Positions 21,956 through 34,600 of a stretch of 64,000 nt of DNA are shown here, piece by piece. Origin of the DNA: Kuschelorhynchus macadamiae (Eukaryota > Arthropoda > Insecta > Coleoptera > Curculionidae); assembly GCA_030620095.1 (NCBI GenBank), contig JAUTXW010002386.1, forward strand, positions 62,001 to 126,000. Direction: 5' to 3'. The notes beneath the pieces were generated by a model. That model was not told where the DNA came from. It searched no databases and saw only the letters and a program-made list of their open reading frames with translations. Position 1 is the first letter of the stretch, and each line of letters begins with the position of its first letter. The translations under genes and the position numbers were made by a program.

Positions 21956-24058
21956 AATTTAAATATTTTAGGGCGCATCGGCAGCTAAGGCCATTTAGCG
22001 CTCTTGCTCTGTGTTTGTTTATACTCTATTTACCAAACTTAGCTCTAAGAAAATTGCAGATATTATCTATATTTAGATCATTTATTGCCAGTGCTGTACG
22101 GAGATTATCTGAATTTATGGAGTATTGGTTTCTTGTGTTTCTTAAGTTAAGAGCATTCAATGAAAATGTGTTTTATGGACATTTGTCCATTGCAATATGG
22201 ACATACAGGAGGAGGATCAGAGTTCATCAGGTGTTCATGAGTAAACCTAGTATGTCCTATCAATAACCTATTCAGGAGAATACTTTGTCTCCTTTTTAGC
22301 TTAGTGCAGAGCGATTTTGAGTAAAAATTTGGTTTTAATTCAAAAAGTTTATTATTGTTCTCTTGAAGATCCCGTTCTAATTGGCATATATTTTTTATCG
22401 TATCGAATGAGCGGATGTAAATCTCTAACAAAAAATAAGGGTGGATTAGTATGGAGGAGTTTTAGCAAGATCAGCGCGCTCGTTGCCATAAATGCCAATA
22501 TGACTGGGAATCCAGATGTTTGTTGTTGTAGAATTGCATCTTTCAGCTCTTATAGTATAGTCGTGAATGTCGTGAGTAACAAGATGCGTAGCAAAAAGGT
22601 TTTGAAGACATTTGAGAGAGCTGAGAGAATCTGTGGCAGTGGCAATAATCCAATTATCTGCAGGAAAGCTTAGTACATGTTGTAGTGAGGATTTGATGGC
22701 CTATAGTTCAGCGGTAAATATGCTGCAATGTTTATTAAGGTTGAAGTTTTGGGATAAATCTGTTGAATATAGTGCAGAGCCAACATAGGTAGATGATTTG
22801 GAACCGTCTGTAAAAATGATTTTATGATTCGGGTATTGACTTTTATTATGAAATTAAAATGATTTCTGATTATTCTAGGATTGGTGTCGTTTTTATCGTA
22901 TTTAACAGGGGGGAGGGTGAGTCCAGTTCCAATGAAGACTTAAGGAAAGTAATATTTGAGCTTACTGTATCCTTGAAATAATAAGACTGAGGGGGAATAG
23001 AAGGTTTGGAAAATGTCTTTAAACCAAGGGTGACATTGTATAGTAAGTATAAGCGCCTTAGATACAGGGGTTCAGTTTCAGATAAACATTGGATACTGAG
23101 GATTGGAGTGGTTCGATAGACTCCCAAAGCGATTCATAAGCAATTCAATTTGCTGTCAAAAATCATACCAAGAAATTTAGAGTGCAATATTTATTAAGGT
23201 TGAAGTTTTGGGATAAGTCTGTTGAATATAGTGCAGAGCCAACATAGGTAGATGAATTGGAACCGTCTGTAAAAATGATTTTATGATTCGGGTATTGACT
23301 TTTTATTATGAAATTAAAATGATTTCTGATTATTCTAGGATTGGTGTCGTTTTTATCGTATTTAGTGAGTTCAAGGTTGAGTTTGAGCGGATTGCGAATC
23401 CATGGAGAAAAGACGTAAATGGAAGGGTATTTAACAGGGGGGAGGGTGAGTCCATGTTCCAATGAAGGCTTAAGGAATATAATATTTGAATTTCCTTGAA
23501 GGAATAAGACTGAGGGGGTTTGAAAAATGTTTGATACAGGGGAGAATTTTCTTTAAACCAAAGGTGGCATGAGTATTTGTATAGTAAGTATAAGCGCCTT
23601 AGATACAGGGGTTCAGTTTCAGATAAACATTGGATACTGAGGATTGGACTGGTTCGATAGACTCCCCAAGCGATTCGTAAGCATTGATTTTGTATGCAAT
23701 TCAGTTTTTTAATGTAAGATTGCCTTGCGGAAGAGTAAACCAAACTACCGTAATCCAGTTTAGATCTGATAACGCTTTTATACAGAAATATTAAGGTGTG
23801 CGAGTCAGAGCCCTATGAGCAATTCAAAAGCAGTTTTAACATCATGATCCCTTTAGTGCATTTATTTTTGATATACTTGAAGTGATCTAACCAATTCAAT
23901 TTGCTGTGAAAAATCATACCAAGAAATTTGGAGTTTGAGTGTATTGGTATTTCAGAGTTATTGATGGAAAGTGGGTTCATTCTAGGACACTTTCTCTTTC
24001 TACAGAAGTGGGTGATTTTGAAGGAGAGAATTGGAAATTGGAACTTAAATGCCGGCAC
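21956..24058 (-). pseudogene. LINE (I/R1-like) 3' part with RNase H, minus strand, internally duplicated
   Basis: Read on the minus strand from 24058: RT thumb region (SKFLGMIFHSKLNWLDHFKY), then the linker CIQNQCLRIAWGVYRTSPI (about 23690-23630), then an RNase H-like IIFTDGSNSSTYVGSALYS (about 23280-23220), then a C-terminal CPYCNGQMSIKHIFIECS (about 22200-22150). This order (RT, linker, RNase H, CCHC-like end) fits I/R1/jockey-group LINEs. Stops and frameshifts are frequent. The 5' part is missing, as expected for 5'-truncated insertion. The linker/RNase H block occurs twice. Confidence 0.8.
22724..23740 (-). repeat. Direct duplication inside the LINE
   Basis: Bases 22724-23160 and 23185-23740 carry the same LINE segment in the same orientation. 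Shared blocks include TTGAAGTTTTGGGATAA, AGTGCAGAGCCAACATAGGT and AAGCGCCTTAGATACAGGG. The left copy lacks roughly 100 bp in the middle. The duplication includes LINE coding sequence, so it arose after insertion or by copying an already duplicated template. Confidence 0.75.
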
Positions 24059-24575
24059 GACTCTACATTGTATATATGTAAAACTGGATCATAAATCTAT
24101 CCCAGTGGTACAGAGTTTAAAGTTTCTGGGTGTACAACTTGATGCTTCTTTGAGATGGGATTGTCACACCAATAATTCAACTTCAAAACTAAACAGCCTA
24201 TGTGGTCTCATACGCAGACATAGGGAACAATTATTTCTGGAGACTATAAGAAGATTTTATTTTGCAAGCATACAGTTAGCCGTTGTCTATGGAATTTTAT
24301 TTTGAGGTTCACCCAAAAATGCTCAAACCATCTTCAGATGTTAGAAACGTATTATTCAATGCATTTCCAGGTTGCATCTGAGAACTTCATGTAGGCCTTC
24401 TTTTGCCAAATTCAGGGTGCTGACACTACCTTCCCTGTATTTCTTACCTTGAGTAAGTTTTGTTAAGGGACACCCACACTTATTTTCTACAAATGCAGAT
24501 GGTTATGCTGAGACCATGTCTGTTGTGACCAGAAACAGAGATCAGCTTAGTATTCCACACCTTTCAATAGCAGGA
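24059..24575 (+). pseudogene. LINE fragment, C-terminal RT region, plus strand
   Basis: It reads VVQSLKFLGVQLDASLRWD (about 24105-24160), LETIRRFYFASIQLAVVYGI, FWGSPKNAQTIF, then LRTSCRPSFAKFRVLTLPSL and a closing NRDQLSIPHLS near 24545. These are the thumb and C-terminal parts of a jockey/CR1-like LINE. Several stops are present. Confidence 0.7.
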
Positions 24576-25525
24576 AAATTTACTATATTTGCAGACGATA
24601 CTACAATTCTTTGGCATGGTTGGAATATCGATACACTTAAAATGCAGATTGATAGGAATATCTCAAATAAATCACTGGTGTGACGCACATTTTTTATCGT
24701 TTAACATCCGTAAGACTAAGTTTTAAATATGATGTATAGAAGAAATATCCTTGGAAAACAAGGTTATTTTCAGGCCTAATCTAGTTTGTGTCACAAAATT
24801 TCATCTTCATTCATGCCATGAGAGTTATATCTAATAATTTGACAAGACTATTTTGCACTGGTGGAATCCCAGCTTAGGTATGGTATCTGCTTTTGGGTTC
24901 GTGCTTACAATACCTGTTTAATTCTGTGTTTGTCCTACAAAAACGAATAGTAAGATATATGTGTAGTGTTAATATTCATGATTCCTGCCAGCCCTTGTTC
25001 GTTAAGTACAAAATTTTAATTCTTTGTTGTATTTTTATTTTGGAAATCTCCTGTCTAGTTTATAAAAAAATATATTTGCTCTCACATTATAATACGCGGC
25101 ATTCACATTATCTTAACCTACCTTAATTTTTAATCATCTTCCTTTAAGTCCTAGAGGGCAACAGTGTAAAACAAAATTCAGAAAACAAACAAAGAAACTC
25201 TTGCTAGAGAAGGCATATTACACCTTGATTGAATTTTTCAATGACAGATTTAATTAGCATTATTCCTATTTCATTTTACATTATTGACACAATTTTATTT
25301 TATTGTTTTTTGTTTGTGCCTGTAATTAAAATGACAGATTGGAGTATTTTTGACTATGCCTAGTTGTTGCCTTTATGTGTATTAAATTTAGTTTTATATT
25401 TACTTGCTTAGTTTTATGTTCACTTGTTTATATTTATTTATTGTATTACCAGTTTTACTTTTAAGTAACTTTGTCAATAAATACTCTGCATTTCAGACAA
25501 TAAAGCAATTTTTGAATTTTGAATT
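24576..25525 (+). pseudogene. LINE fragment with FADD box, plus strand
   Basis: It starts at the RT catalytic motif FTIFADDTTILWHG (about 24579-24620). Further on it shows LVESQLRYGICFW (about 24860-24900) and ends in an A-rich tail with AATAAAG (about 25498-25525). The catalytic box of a new RT directly follows the C-terminus of the previous fragment, so these are two separate insertions. Heavily decayed. Confidence 0.65.
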
Positions 25526-25980
25526 TTAGTATATACCTTCTCCGCGGAGGCCCGCAGTGAAATGTAACTGTCCTTGACAAACAGGACATTGGTGTCTTCA
25601 GCATAGGAGGCCACCGTTATGCCATCCGCGGTACTCTCAATGTTCTTGATTAAGTCATTGGCAAAAACCAAAAAAAGAAACGGTCCTGAGGCACCCCTAT
25701 CTCCACTGTTCTAAGACTGCTTTGAGTCGAATTGACTCTCACTGACTGTCTTCAATTCGTTAGGTAGGACTGCAGAAGATCAAAAAGCTTCCCCCTCACT
25801 CCATATCTAAAAAGCTTTGAAAGCAGCAGTTTATGATGCACCACATCCATTGCGCGAGAAAAATCTATAAACATACCCAGTACTGACAGAGTGCCGTTTC
25901 AGTGCTTCTGTTCGATGTAAAACCATGCTGTGATAATGATAACATATTGTTTTTGTAAAAAAACGAAACCAGCTGATCCT
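25526..25980 (-). pseudogene. LINE RT fragment, minus strand
   Basis: The minus strand reads a KAFD-like block (MDVVHHKLLLSKLFRYGVRG, about 25850-25790), then an interrupted GVPQ box and ASYAEDTNVLFVKD (about 25590-25550), a degenerate YADD motif. It is a jockey/CR1-like RT core, 5'- and 3'-incomplete, abutting the plus-strand LINE tail. Confidence 0.65.
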
Positions 25981-26819
25981 TTATTACCAGCTCATCATCG
26001 CGAACAAAAATAAATTTCAAATCTGCTTGATGTGTGCTTTTTTATGTGTACAGGGTGTTCCATTGTGCCAGGACAGGAAACCAACTTTTTTCTTTTTACT
26101 GAAATGGTATAAATATTTTTAGAAATCCTAATTCTTCGCTTGATTTTGAGTATTTTTTGCATACGAAATTTTGAGTAGTTTTTGAGAAAAATTAACTTTT
26201 CTAATTTTTTTCGGAAAAACAGGTTTTTGGAAAAACGTGATTTTATCACACTTGAAGACTAAAATTGTGAATTTTGGTTATGGATCCATGGGAGTGGTTA
26301 ATATTTAATATTCTGACCTATCAAGAGCGAAAATCCATTATATATAGGGTGGCCACAAATGACCATAAAAAAAAAATGTTTTTTGTGGAACACGCTGTAT
26401 TTAGCACTTTTATTTTGTTTAGGATTTAATTCTGCATCATTCCATATTTATAGTTTATATTCCAAAAATTAGTAGTTTAGAAGTTATGACCAATTTTCTA
26501 TAATTCAGGTATTTTTGTTAAAAATCTAACTAATCCTAAATAATATCCTATTCTAAGTTTTTTTTAACATTATAATTAAATTTAACATTAAATCAACAGG
26601 TAACGCAAGAAAGAAACATTTTCGACATAACCTTCGTCTTTGGCAATACAAGTAGTATAATATTACGGTTACGGTTTTAATTTTCGCAATAATAGCATTT
26701 CTAAACGCGTCTTAATTTTACAAGATATCCATGGAAAAACAAAAATTGTTGTCTGGACACCAATAAATACACAGTTTTTATTTGACATTTAGTTGCCTCT
26801 AACTCTTTTTAAAGGAAAA

Positions 26820-27879
26820 ATGGCTTTATACAGTGTCCAAGAGCGTTTAAATCTTCATGAATGTTACATAAGAAATAATAAGAGTCCAGCGTAAGCCCTG
26901 CGGGAGTATCGGTTGTTGTATCCTGCAAGAAGGGTACCCACGAAACATATTTTTTCACGAATTGTTCGTGATGTTGGACGTGGAGTGGTAATCAATAAAC
27001 AAAAACGGCGCCCAAAAACTGTCCTAACAGAAGAAAAGCAATTAGAAATTCTCCTGTATTTTGAAGAAAACAACGAAAATTCGCAAAGAGATGCATCCCG
27101 AGATCTACCGGAAATTAGTAGAACTAGTGTTCAAAGGACTTTAACTGATAATAACTACCATCCGTTAAAATTTTTACCAGTTCAAAAATTATCCCAACAG
27201 GACTTTCAAACAAGGCTTTTTTATTGTTCTCTCATGATGGACCACCATTTTGAAACTGACATTTTTAAAAATATTTTATTTACCGATGAGGCAATTTTGA
27301 ATACGGCCAGCTGTTCAACAGAAAAAATAGTCATTACTGCTGTAACTCAAATGAACATCGTGTAAAAGAAATGAAAAAACAGGGTCGGAGAAGTGTTTAT
27401 GTGTGGTGTGGTATTATCCGTGATCAAATAATAGGTCCAGTATTTTATGACTTTGTTCTGAATGGTGAGAGGTATTTAAATTTGTTGGAGAACAAAATAT
27501 TTCCGTTAATTGACAATCTGCCGAACGATATTAAAGAAGGGCTTGTTTATCAACAAGATAGTGCTCAATATCACACTGTAGTGCCTGTTAGAAATTGTTT
27601 GAATCAACGGTTTCCATATTGGATGGGTCGGTACGGGACCGTAGATTGGCCAGCGAGGAGCCCCGTCTTAACACCCCTGGATTTTTTTTATGAAGCAATC
27701 TAAAACACGAGGTGTATAAACATAGGTGTAATACTGTTCAAGATTTAAAAAGGAGAATTAGGCAAGAGGTAGAAAGACTTAATGCAACAGACGCGGTTAG
27801 AAATGCTATTGCGAGAATTGAAACCATGTATACTACTTGTATTGCCAAAGACGGGGGTTATGTCGAAAATGTTTTGTAA
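26820..27879 (+). pseudogene. IS630/Tc1/mariner-like transposase, broken
   Basis: It starts MALYSVQERLNLHECY at 26820 with a stop at 26891. Then VPTKHIFSRIVRDVG and a helix-turn-helix region (about 26960-27150) follow, then the first catalytic Asp in LFTDEAIL (about 27280-27300). A frameshift around 27310-27345 leads into GRRSVYVWCGIIRDQIIGPV. The second Asp is in VYQQDSAQYH (about 27547-27575) and the third in WPARSPVLTPLDFF (about 27649-27690), with 40 residues between them. After another frameshift the C-terminus LKHEVYKHRCNTVQDLKRRI runs to the stop at 27877-27879. It is related to the intact element at 35786-38164. Confidence 0.85.
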
Positions 27880-28000
27880 TAAGTAATTAGTTACTTTCTT
27901 TCTTGGCATGAGGTAGAAAGACTTAATGCAACAGACGCGGTTAGAAATGCTATTGCGAGAATTGAAATCATGTATACTACTTGTATTGCCAAAGACGGGG
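27761..28000 (+). repeat. 96 bp tandem duplication of the transposase 3' end
   Basis: Bases 27761-27856 and 27905-28000 are almost identical (GGCA[A/T]GAGGTAGAAAG through GCCAAAGACGGGG, differing at about two positions), separated by 48 bp. The second copy is out of the gene, so it is a local duplication. Confidence 0.9.
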
Positions 28001-28009
28001 TTTTATCTT

Positions 28010-28150
28010 GTTTTTTGTTCTAACCTGATTTTTTAAGAAAGAGAATAATTCTTAATTTCTCTAGAAGTAAATTCTGACACACACTATCAAAGGCCTTAGA
28101 TGTCAGTGTACACCACATCAATTTGACATCCTTCCTTGATATTCTGGACA
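28010..28150 (-). pseudogene. Tiny LINE RT fragment
   Basis: The minus strand reads CQIDVVYTDI followed by a broken KAFD-like block, the palm region of a LINE RT. Nothing else of the element is present. Confidence 0.45.
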
Positions 28151-28670
28151 AGGAAGTTATGATATAATAACTTATCAGGATGAAACTAGTATTCCCAAAC
28201 TAATGAAATATAAATAATAATCAAGCCAATGAAACTCTTGACAATACTCTCTAAACGCGATAATTTTACATCGCCGTAATGTTCCCGACATAGTCCTAAA
28301 AAGCAAAATCAATAGAAATCAATCAATAGAGTCTTCGAGTATTTGCAGCACAACGCAGCGTTGCCATCTTGTTCATTTTAAAGATTCTTTACCTTCGAGG
28401 CACATTAAGGACACATTGATATATCTTACAAGAATTAAATAGTTAGATATGTTATTTCGGAATAGCCAATATACATGAAAAACAAATTAAGTACCTACTC
28501 CTACCCTACAAGACCTTTAGTTTTTTGGCTGTAATTTGAAAAAAAGTGGGTCATCCATAAAACTGCATGTGTTGACGTCATTAATAAAAGGTAATATTTC
28601 CCATACATATTTCAAATTTGTCAAATTCAATATGACCAATAGTTAACAAGAGCCATAAAAAGTTTTCTCT
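28151..28670. other. Spacer 3' of FBXO22, nothing recognised
   Basis: AT-rich DNA; it may include the FBXO22 3' UTR near its right edge. Confidence 0.4.
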
Positions 28671-31600
28671 CTAGGCAAAACATTTGAAATGTATTTTACC
28701 TGCAAAACAAAAAATGCATTAGTATATGCAATGCATTTTCATTACCTGCTATATCTACACTGGCATTAGGATAACAATTCCACCCAATTTCGCCATACGC
28801 ATCCAGCCCTAATAATGGCAGACCAGGAAATATTTCTTGAAAAGATTGCAATTCAGTCTCCTGATATTTAGCTGAACAACACAAACGAAAGCCCAAGCTG
28901 TGATGTTTTAGCGTGACGTTTTTCTTAAACTGAAAATAAAATAAACATTATTTCCTGCATTCACTAAAATGGTTTAAGAGTTAGTCCAGATCTAGTTGCT
29001 ATGGTACTTAAATCTCTTAGTTCGCTAATTATGTTTCGTTTATGACACTGTTATTTTGACATTTAGAAAAATTTTTTGTTCTATTATTGAAAATGTCATG
29101 TTAAACCAAGGGTCTTCAACCCGCGGCCCTCTGGCCGCATGCGGCTCCAGAGACTAAGGAAAATATTGTATCGCGCCACGCCCGCGAATGACACTCCAAG
29201 GACGCTAGCGCCACGCCACCTAGTTAGAAGAGAACCTTTCTAATGATACTGGAAATTATCACTATATACTACTTGAAGCCTGTTGAAATTTCGAGAGATA
29301 AATAATAAATAAACAAATACTATATTTACGGACTTGCCATTTCAATATAAATATACATATATAAACAGCTAAACAAACAATTTTGACAATTTGGAATACA
29401 TAATTTTTTGTTATATTTGCTACCTGAGTGATAAATGATTATAGTGAGTTGAGTACAACGTCTCACGCCATTTTCCCTGACGCGCCAGAGTTGTTTGTTT
29501 GCAAGCTATTGTTTTATGAATTTTGTTGTTTTTAATCCTGCCTGTGCGTTTTGATAGTGTTTAAAATACTGAAAATTTTGGCAACATACTAAGTAAGTTT
29601 GATATCCCTTTTATGACAGACTATTTATAAGTTCTTTAGCCATCTGCCAATTTTCATTTTGAGGTTATTTAACGTATGGCGGTTTTTTGGACAGTGTTTC
29701 CAATTACCCCTAACTTAACTAATAAGGGGGTAAATGAGAACGGGCTAATTTCTTCCTTCTTTTCTAGATCTACACCTATCGGATAAAATATGCCACGTAA
29801 ATATATTAAAAAGCGGGACCCACCAACCTATACTTGCGGCTGCAGAATTTTACCGTATTCCAGTATCTGTTATTTATAATAGGAGATACAGGGTAGACAA
29901 GTGCCAATTGATAAAATGGGTGCTGGTGTTTCCCTAACGATACCGATGAATGTTGAAAATCACATTGTTTCTTGCTTAAAAATGTGAGCAAAATGGGCTT
30001 TCCTTGCGATAAGACAGAACTATTAAGATTAGTGGGAATATATTAAAACAAGTGGCATAAAACAAGATTTTCAGATGGAACTCCTGGGGAGGAATGGTAC
30101 CGCTCATTTATGTTGCGACACCCTACGTTATCTCTAAAGAAACCTAAGCACCTTCAAAAACTTCACAAAGATGCAAGAAAACCCAAGATCATTTTTGATT
30201 TTTATCATAAATTAAAACAGACTGTTCAAGAAAATGGGCTAGATCTGCCTGGTATGTCATCATTGTTTTTAACGCCAACGAAACTGGTTTTAACAGTGAT
30301 CCGTCGCGTATCAAAGGTATTGGAGTGAAAGGAGAAGCTCTGTATTGTGTTTATGGAGGCTCCGGATGGAAGAACACAACAGTGCATCGCAGCTGATGAA
30401 CCTATCTGGCACTCTTGATTATTTTTAAGGGTGCGGCTGTACAAGCCAGGTGGATTTCGTCATGTAAATCAACTTCGCGTAAAACAAAACAAACCACAAC
30501 AGAAAGCTCTACTTTTATTTCGTCACTGTAGTCATATAAGCGTGAGGATTATTGAGGCCGCAATAAATAATAATATTGAGCTAATAAAATTTAAAAAATT
30601 TTAATAAAATAAAAATAAAGCCACTTGACTAACAGGCTTCAACCATTAGACAAATGTGTTTTCAAGTCTGTGAAGTATACATGGGATCGCAAATTGGTTG
30701 TCTAAGGGAAACAAATGATGGGGCAAGATACCGGCCATTTAACAAAAAAATAAGTTTGTCGAATTTCTTTCCGCAACTTGGGAAGAGTCTATGATATCTA
30801 GGAATATCATTTCGGGATTTGAGAGTACTAGTGTATACCCCGTGAATCCTGCCAAATTTCCTTAATTTTGATTCCAAACAGCTTAAATTTTATCGAGGAA
30901 AAATAATTTCAACTACAGTCCCCACTGATGCCACCGAGGACAGGACTAATAATAACAATGTTGAATTGCAGAGAAATGCAATAACTAATAACAATGAATT
31001 TCAATCATCTAATCCTCTGCACAGAAATATTTCTAAAGAAACACCCATAACTGACGCCTGTAATAAAGCCTCAAGCTCAAAATCGCAAGACCTAGTCAGT
31101 CCTAAGAAGCAAGAACTCATGAATATATTTCGAACGTCGCCTGGAATATCTCCTAAAATAAAATTAGACATCGTGGCATTTGGAATATCTGCCTCTGAGC
31201 CCACCATAAAAAAAGTTATACCACGCTTAAAACAATTAGCATACGGAGAGGTCCTAACGACAGAAGATGTTCTAAACCGAATCAAACAAAAAGAGGAGGA
31301 AAGAAATAAAAAAAATCAAGGGGAAAGGAGAAAAGTACCAGTTAAAAAATTACCAGATATTAAAAAGGAAAGTCAAAAGGTCATGCAACATAAAAGAAAG
31401 AGGCAAAATTCAGAATTATAAAATTCAGATTTGAGTGAAGGCACACTTTCATATGCAAAGACTGACTATAGTCCTGGGATGAAGGAATAGAAGAGTTTGA
31501 AAAACTGGAGCCTGTGGAAATGACCAAGTTAAAAAAAGGAATATTTGCGGTAGTTGCCTTTAAAGAAGGGGAAAGATTGATTATGTCTTACAGATATTTA

Positions 31601-34600
31601 TTTAAGTTTTCGAAAGCTCTTGACATTTTTGAGAATGCTTAGTATGTTTAATTACAATTAAGTCTCATTATTATTAGGAACAAAATATATGTAAGGATAT
31701 GTTACCATTTACATTTCGGTTTATAATAAATTTATTGATGTTTAGTTTTGTTAACATTTTGTATTTTTGCTAATAAAATGTTTATCTACTTCTATAAAAT
31801 CACCTGGCCAAGCTGGGGGTAATTGAAAACAAAGTGCGTATTTTCGACAGAACGTTATATTTGAGCCAGTGTGTCAATGGCTTGCCAGTTACCTATACTC
31901 CCGTGTGCAAATAGTTGAGTTGGATGGAGCCAGATCCAAGCCTGTCACTTTGCAGCACGGGGTTCCTCAGGGAAGCATTCTTGGTCCCCTGTTATTCAAT
32001 TTATATACTTCTGATCTGCCCAAGCAGGTTCATTTCTGCTCCATCCATCTCTACGCGGATGATATACAATTGGTTGCTGGTTTTGAACCGGAAAATGCTT
32101 GTCTAGCTTTTCAGCAGATTAACTGCGATTTGAAATCTATTTTATAGTGGTCCATTGTGCATGGTATGTTGCTTAAGGCAAATAAAAGCAACTATTTGGT
32201 TATTGGCACTAATCACATTATAAATAAAGTAAACATGCACAATTTTGTTTCGTTACATATTGGTGAGGATCTTCTACCCTCTGCAATATGTGTTAATAAT
32301 TTGGGCGTCACATTTGACGCAAACCTTAACTTTGAATATCATATCAATAAAAAACTATCTTCTGTATACTTTAAATTAAAAAGTTTGTATCAGTTTAAAT
32401 TTATTCTACCCGAAAAGGTTAAACTCTTACTAGTGGAATCACTCATTCTTTCACAATTGGATTACTGTTGTATAGTCTATTACAATTATTTAAACTTGGA
32501 ATTTCGTAACAAGATTCAACTGGCCCAAAACGCTTGCATTCATTATGTTTATTGTGTATAGAAATTTTCTCATATCACTCCCACTTATGTACAAAACAAC
32601 TTACTTAAATATGAATATCGAGTGATGCTTCTATTTGGTGTATTTGTGTACAAACTTTGTAAAGCAAAATGTCCGATTTATCTATGGAAATATATTGTAA
32701 CAAAACAGGAAACTCACAATCTAAACCTAAGAAATGTTATTAGATTTAATCTACAGCAACATCACACTTCTAAGTTTAGAAACTCATTTGCTTTTCGGGT
32801 GATACAATTGCTTAACTCACCTGTATTTAATTTAATTACTCATAACGCTATTAAAACCTTTAAGACCAAATACAAGAATGAGTTACTGAATTTAATGTCC
32901 TAACAGTGTGGTAAATGACCTTTGAAATGTTTGGATTTTGGTAATAGGTATTAATGTTTTTATAGTTAAGTTACTTTATTTTTAGGTATCATGGAAGAAC
33001 GCCCTGCGAATGCTACCTTTTATGTAATTATTTTTGTATATTGCATTATAAATGTTTTTCTATTCTATTATATTTGAGTCAACAAATATCTCAAATGTTT
33101 CCATTTGCGCCTATAACAAGTCCATTATTTCAATTGCATGAGAAGTTACTTGTATCCCCCGAAATCCTGTTTTTTCTTTAAAATCATGGGGTAAAAGAGA
33201 ACGAGCCATATTAAGGAAAAAACACTGATATATTAGTAATTGATATAAAAATATGTTGCTTAAAGTCTTACCTCACAAATATGGCATGCATTTTGCACTA
33301 GAAACAATTTTTCTATTTAAAATCTGTATTTAATCATCCAAAAACGCGAATTTTAAAATTTCGTTTCCAATTACCCACATTGACTCTACATTATATTCGA
33401 AAAAATAGCTTTGAAATCAAAACCTTTTACTGGTGGTGAATTTAACAAGGAATGTATGGAGGCCGCCGCTGATGTATTGTGCCCGTCCCAAAAACAACTT
33501 TTTTCTAAAGCTAGTTTGTCCGGTGTTGCTGTCGCCAGAAGAATCGAAGAGTTAGCGGCAGACATTGAAAATTCACTAAAAGAACGTGCATTGAAGTTCA
33601 TATACTATTCTCTTGCATTTGACGAAACCACAAATTTAACTAATACCGCTCAATCAGCTATATTTATTCTGGACAAAGATGTGATATTTATAAGTGTTTG
33701 ATGACAGTACTGAGACAATATAATTTAGAATTGACAAACCTTTCTGCAGTTGTAACAGACGGTGCAACATCCATGGTAGGAAAAAATGAAGGGCTCGTGG
33801 GTTTGATGAAAAAACAGCAGAAAGATCTTCCTTTGATGCATTTTCATTGTATTGTTAATCAACAAAATCCACAAATATTTATAAGGTGATGAAAGTGGTC
33901 GTAAAAACCGTGAACTTTATTAAATCAAGCGGCCTCAACAACAGAGAATTCCAAAATTTTTTACATGAAATTAATGCCGAGTATGGTGATATGACATATT
34001 TTTCTGATGTTCATTGGCTGAGTAAAGGAAAAATGCTAAAACGCATTTTTGAACTGAAGAAGGAAATCGCGTCCTTCATGGAAATCAAAGGGAAACGAGT
34101 TCCTGCACCTCAATGACTTGAACACCAAATTACAAAGAAAAGAAAATCTCATCAACAACCTACTTGACGCTGTGAAGGCATTTGAAATTAAACTGGATTT
34201 ATGGAAAAATCAGTTGTTGAAAAGGGTTTACACACTTTCCTGAACTGAAGAGTTGTGAATGTACAGATCTTTACATTAGTTGAGAAAATAGATTTCTCTT
34301 TTGTATATAATAATCACTCAAATGTAAATTATAAATTCTCCACTTTCATATTAAAACTAAAAAAAAAAGCAATGAAGTCTATTTTTTCCATTAATAAATA
34401 TACACCTACAAAAGTTATTTACAAAAGATTTAATTTATTAAACATACAAAAATTAAAAATTCTTGAGCAAGCTAAACTTATCTACAAAATTCAGCATAAA
34501 ACCATAAAGATAAACTTAGAACTTAAACAAAACAATGAATTTCACAACTACAATACAAGAATAAAAGAAAATCTCAGAAACAATACTGCCAGAACAAAAA

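Larger units (their letters stand above)
26047..28009 (+). mobile_element. Tc1/mariner-like element remnant
   Basis: The transposase pseudogene at 26820-27879 is flanked by non-coding sequence. The left side begins with ACAGGGTGTTCCATTGTGCC near 26050, which looks like a terminal repeat. No matching right end was found, and the right side has been rearranged by a 96 bp duplication. The boundaries are approximate. Confidence 0.55.

Noticed and set aside
27371..27703. Second, active Tc1-like transposase
   Set aside because: It is one frame of the pseudogene at 26820-27879, with frameshifts on both sides.
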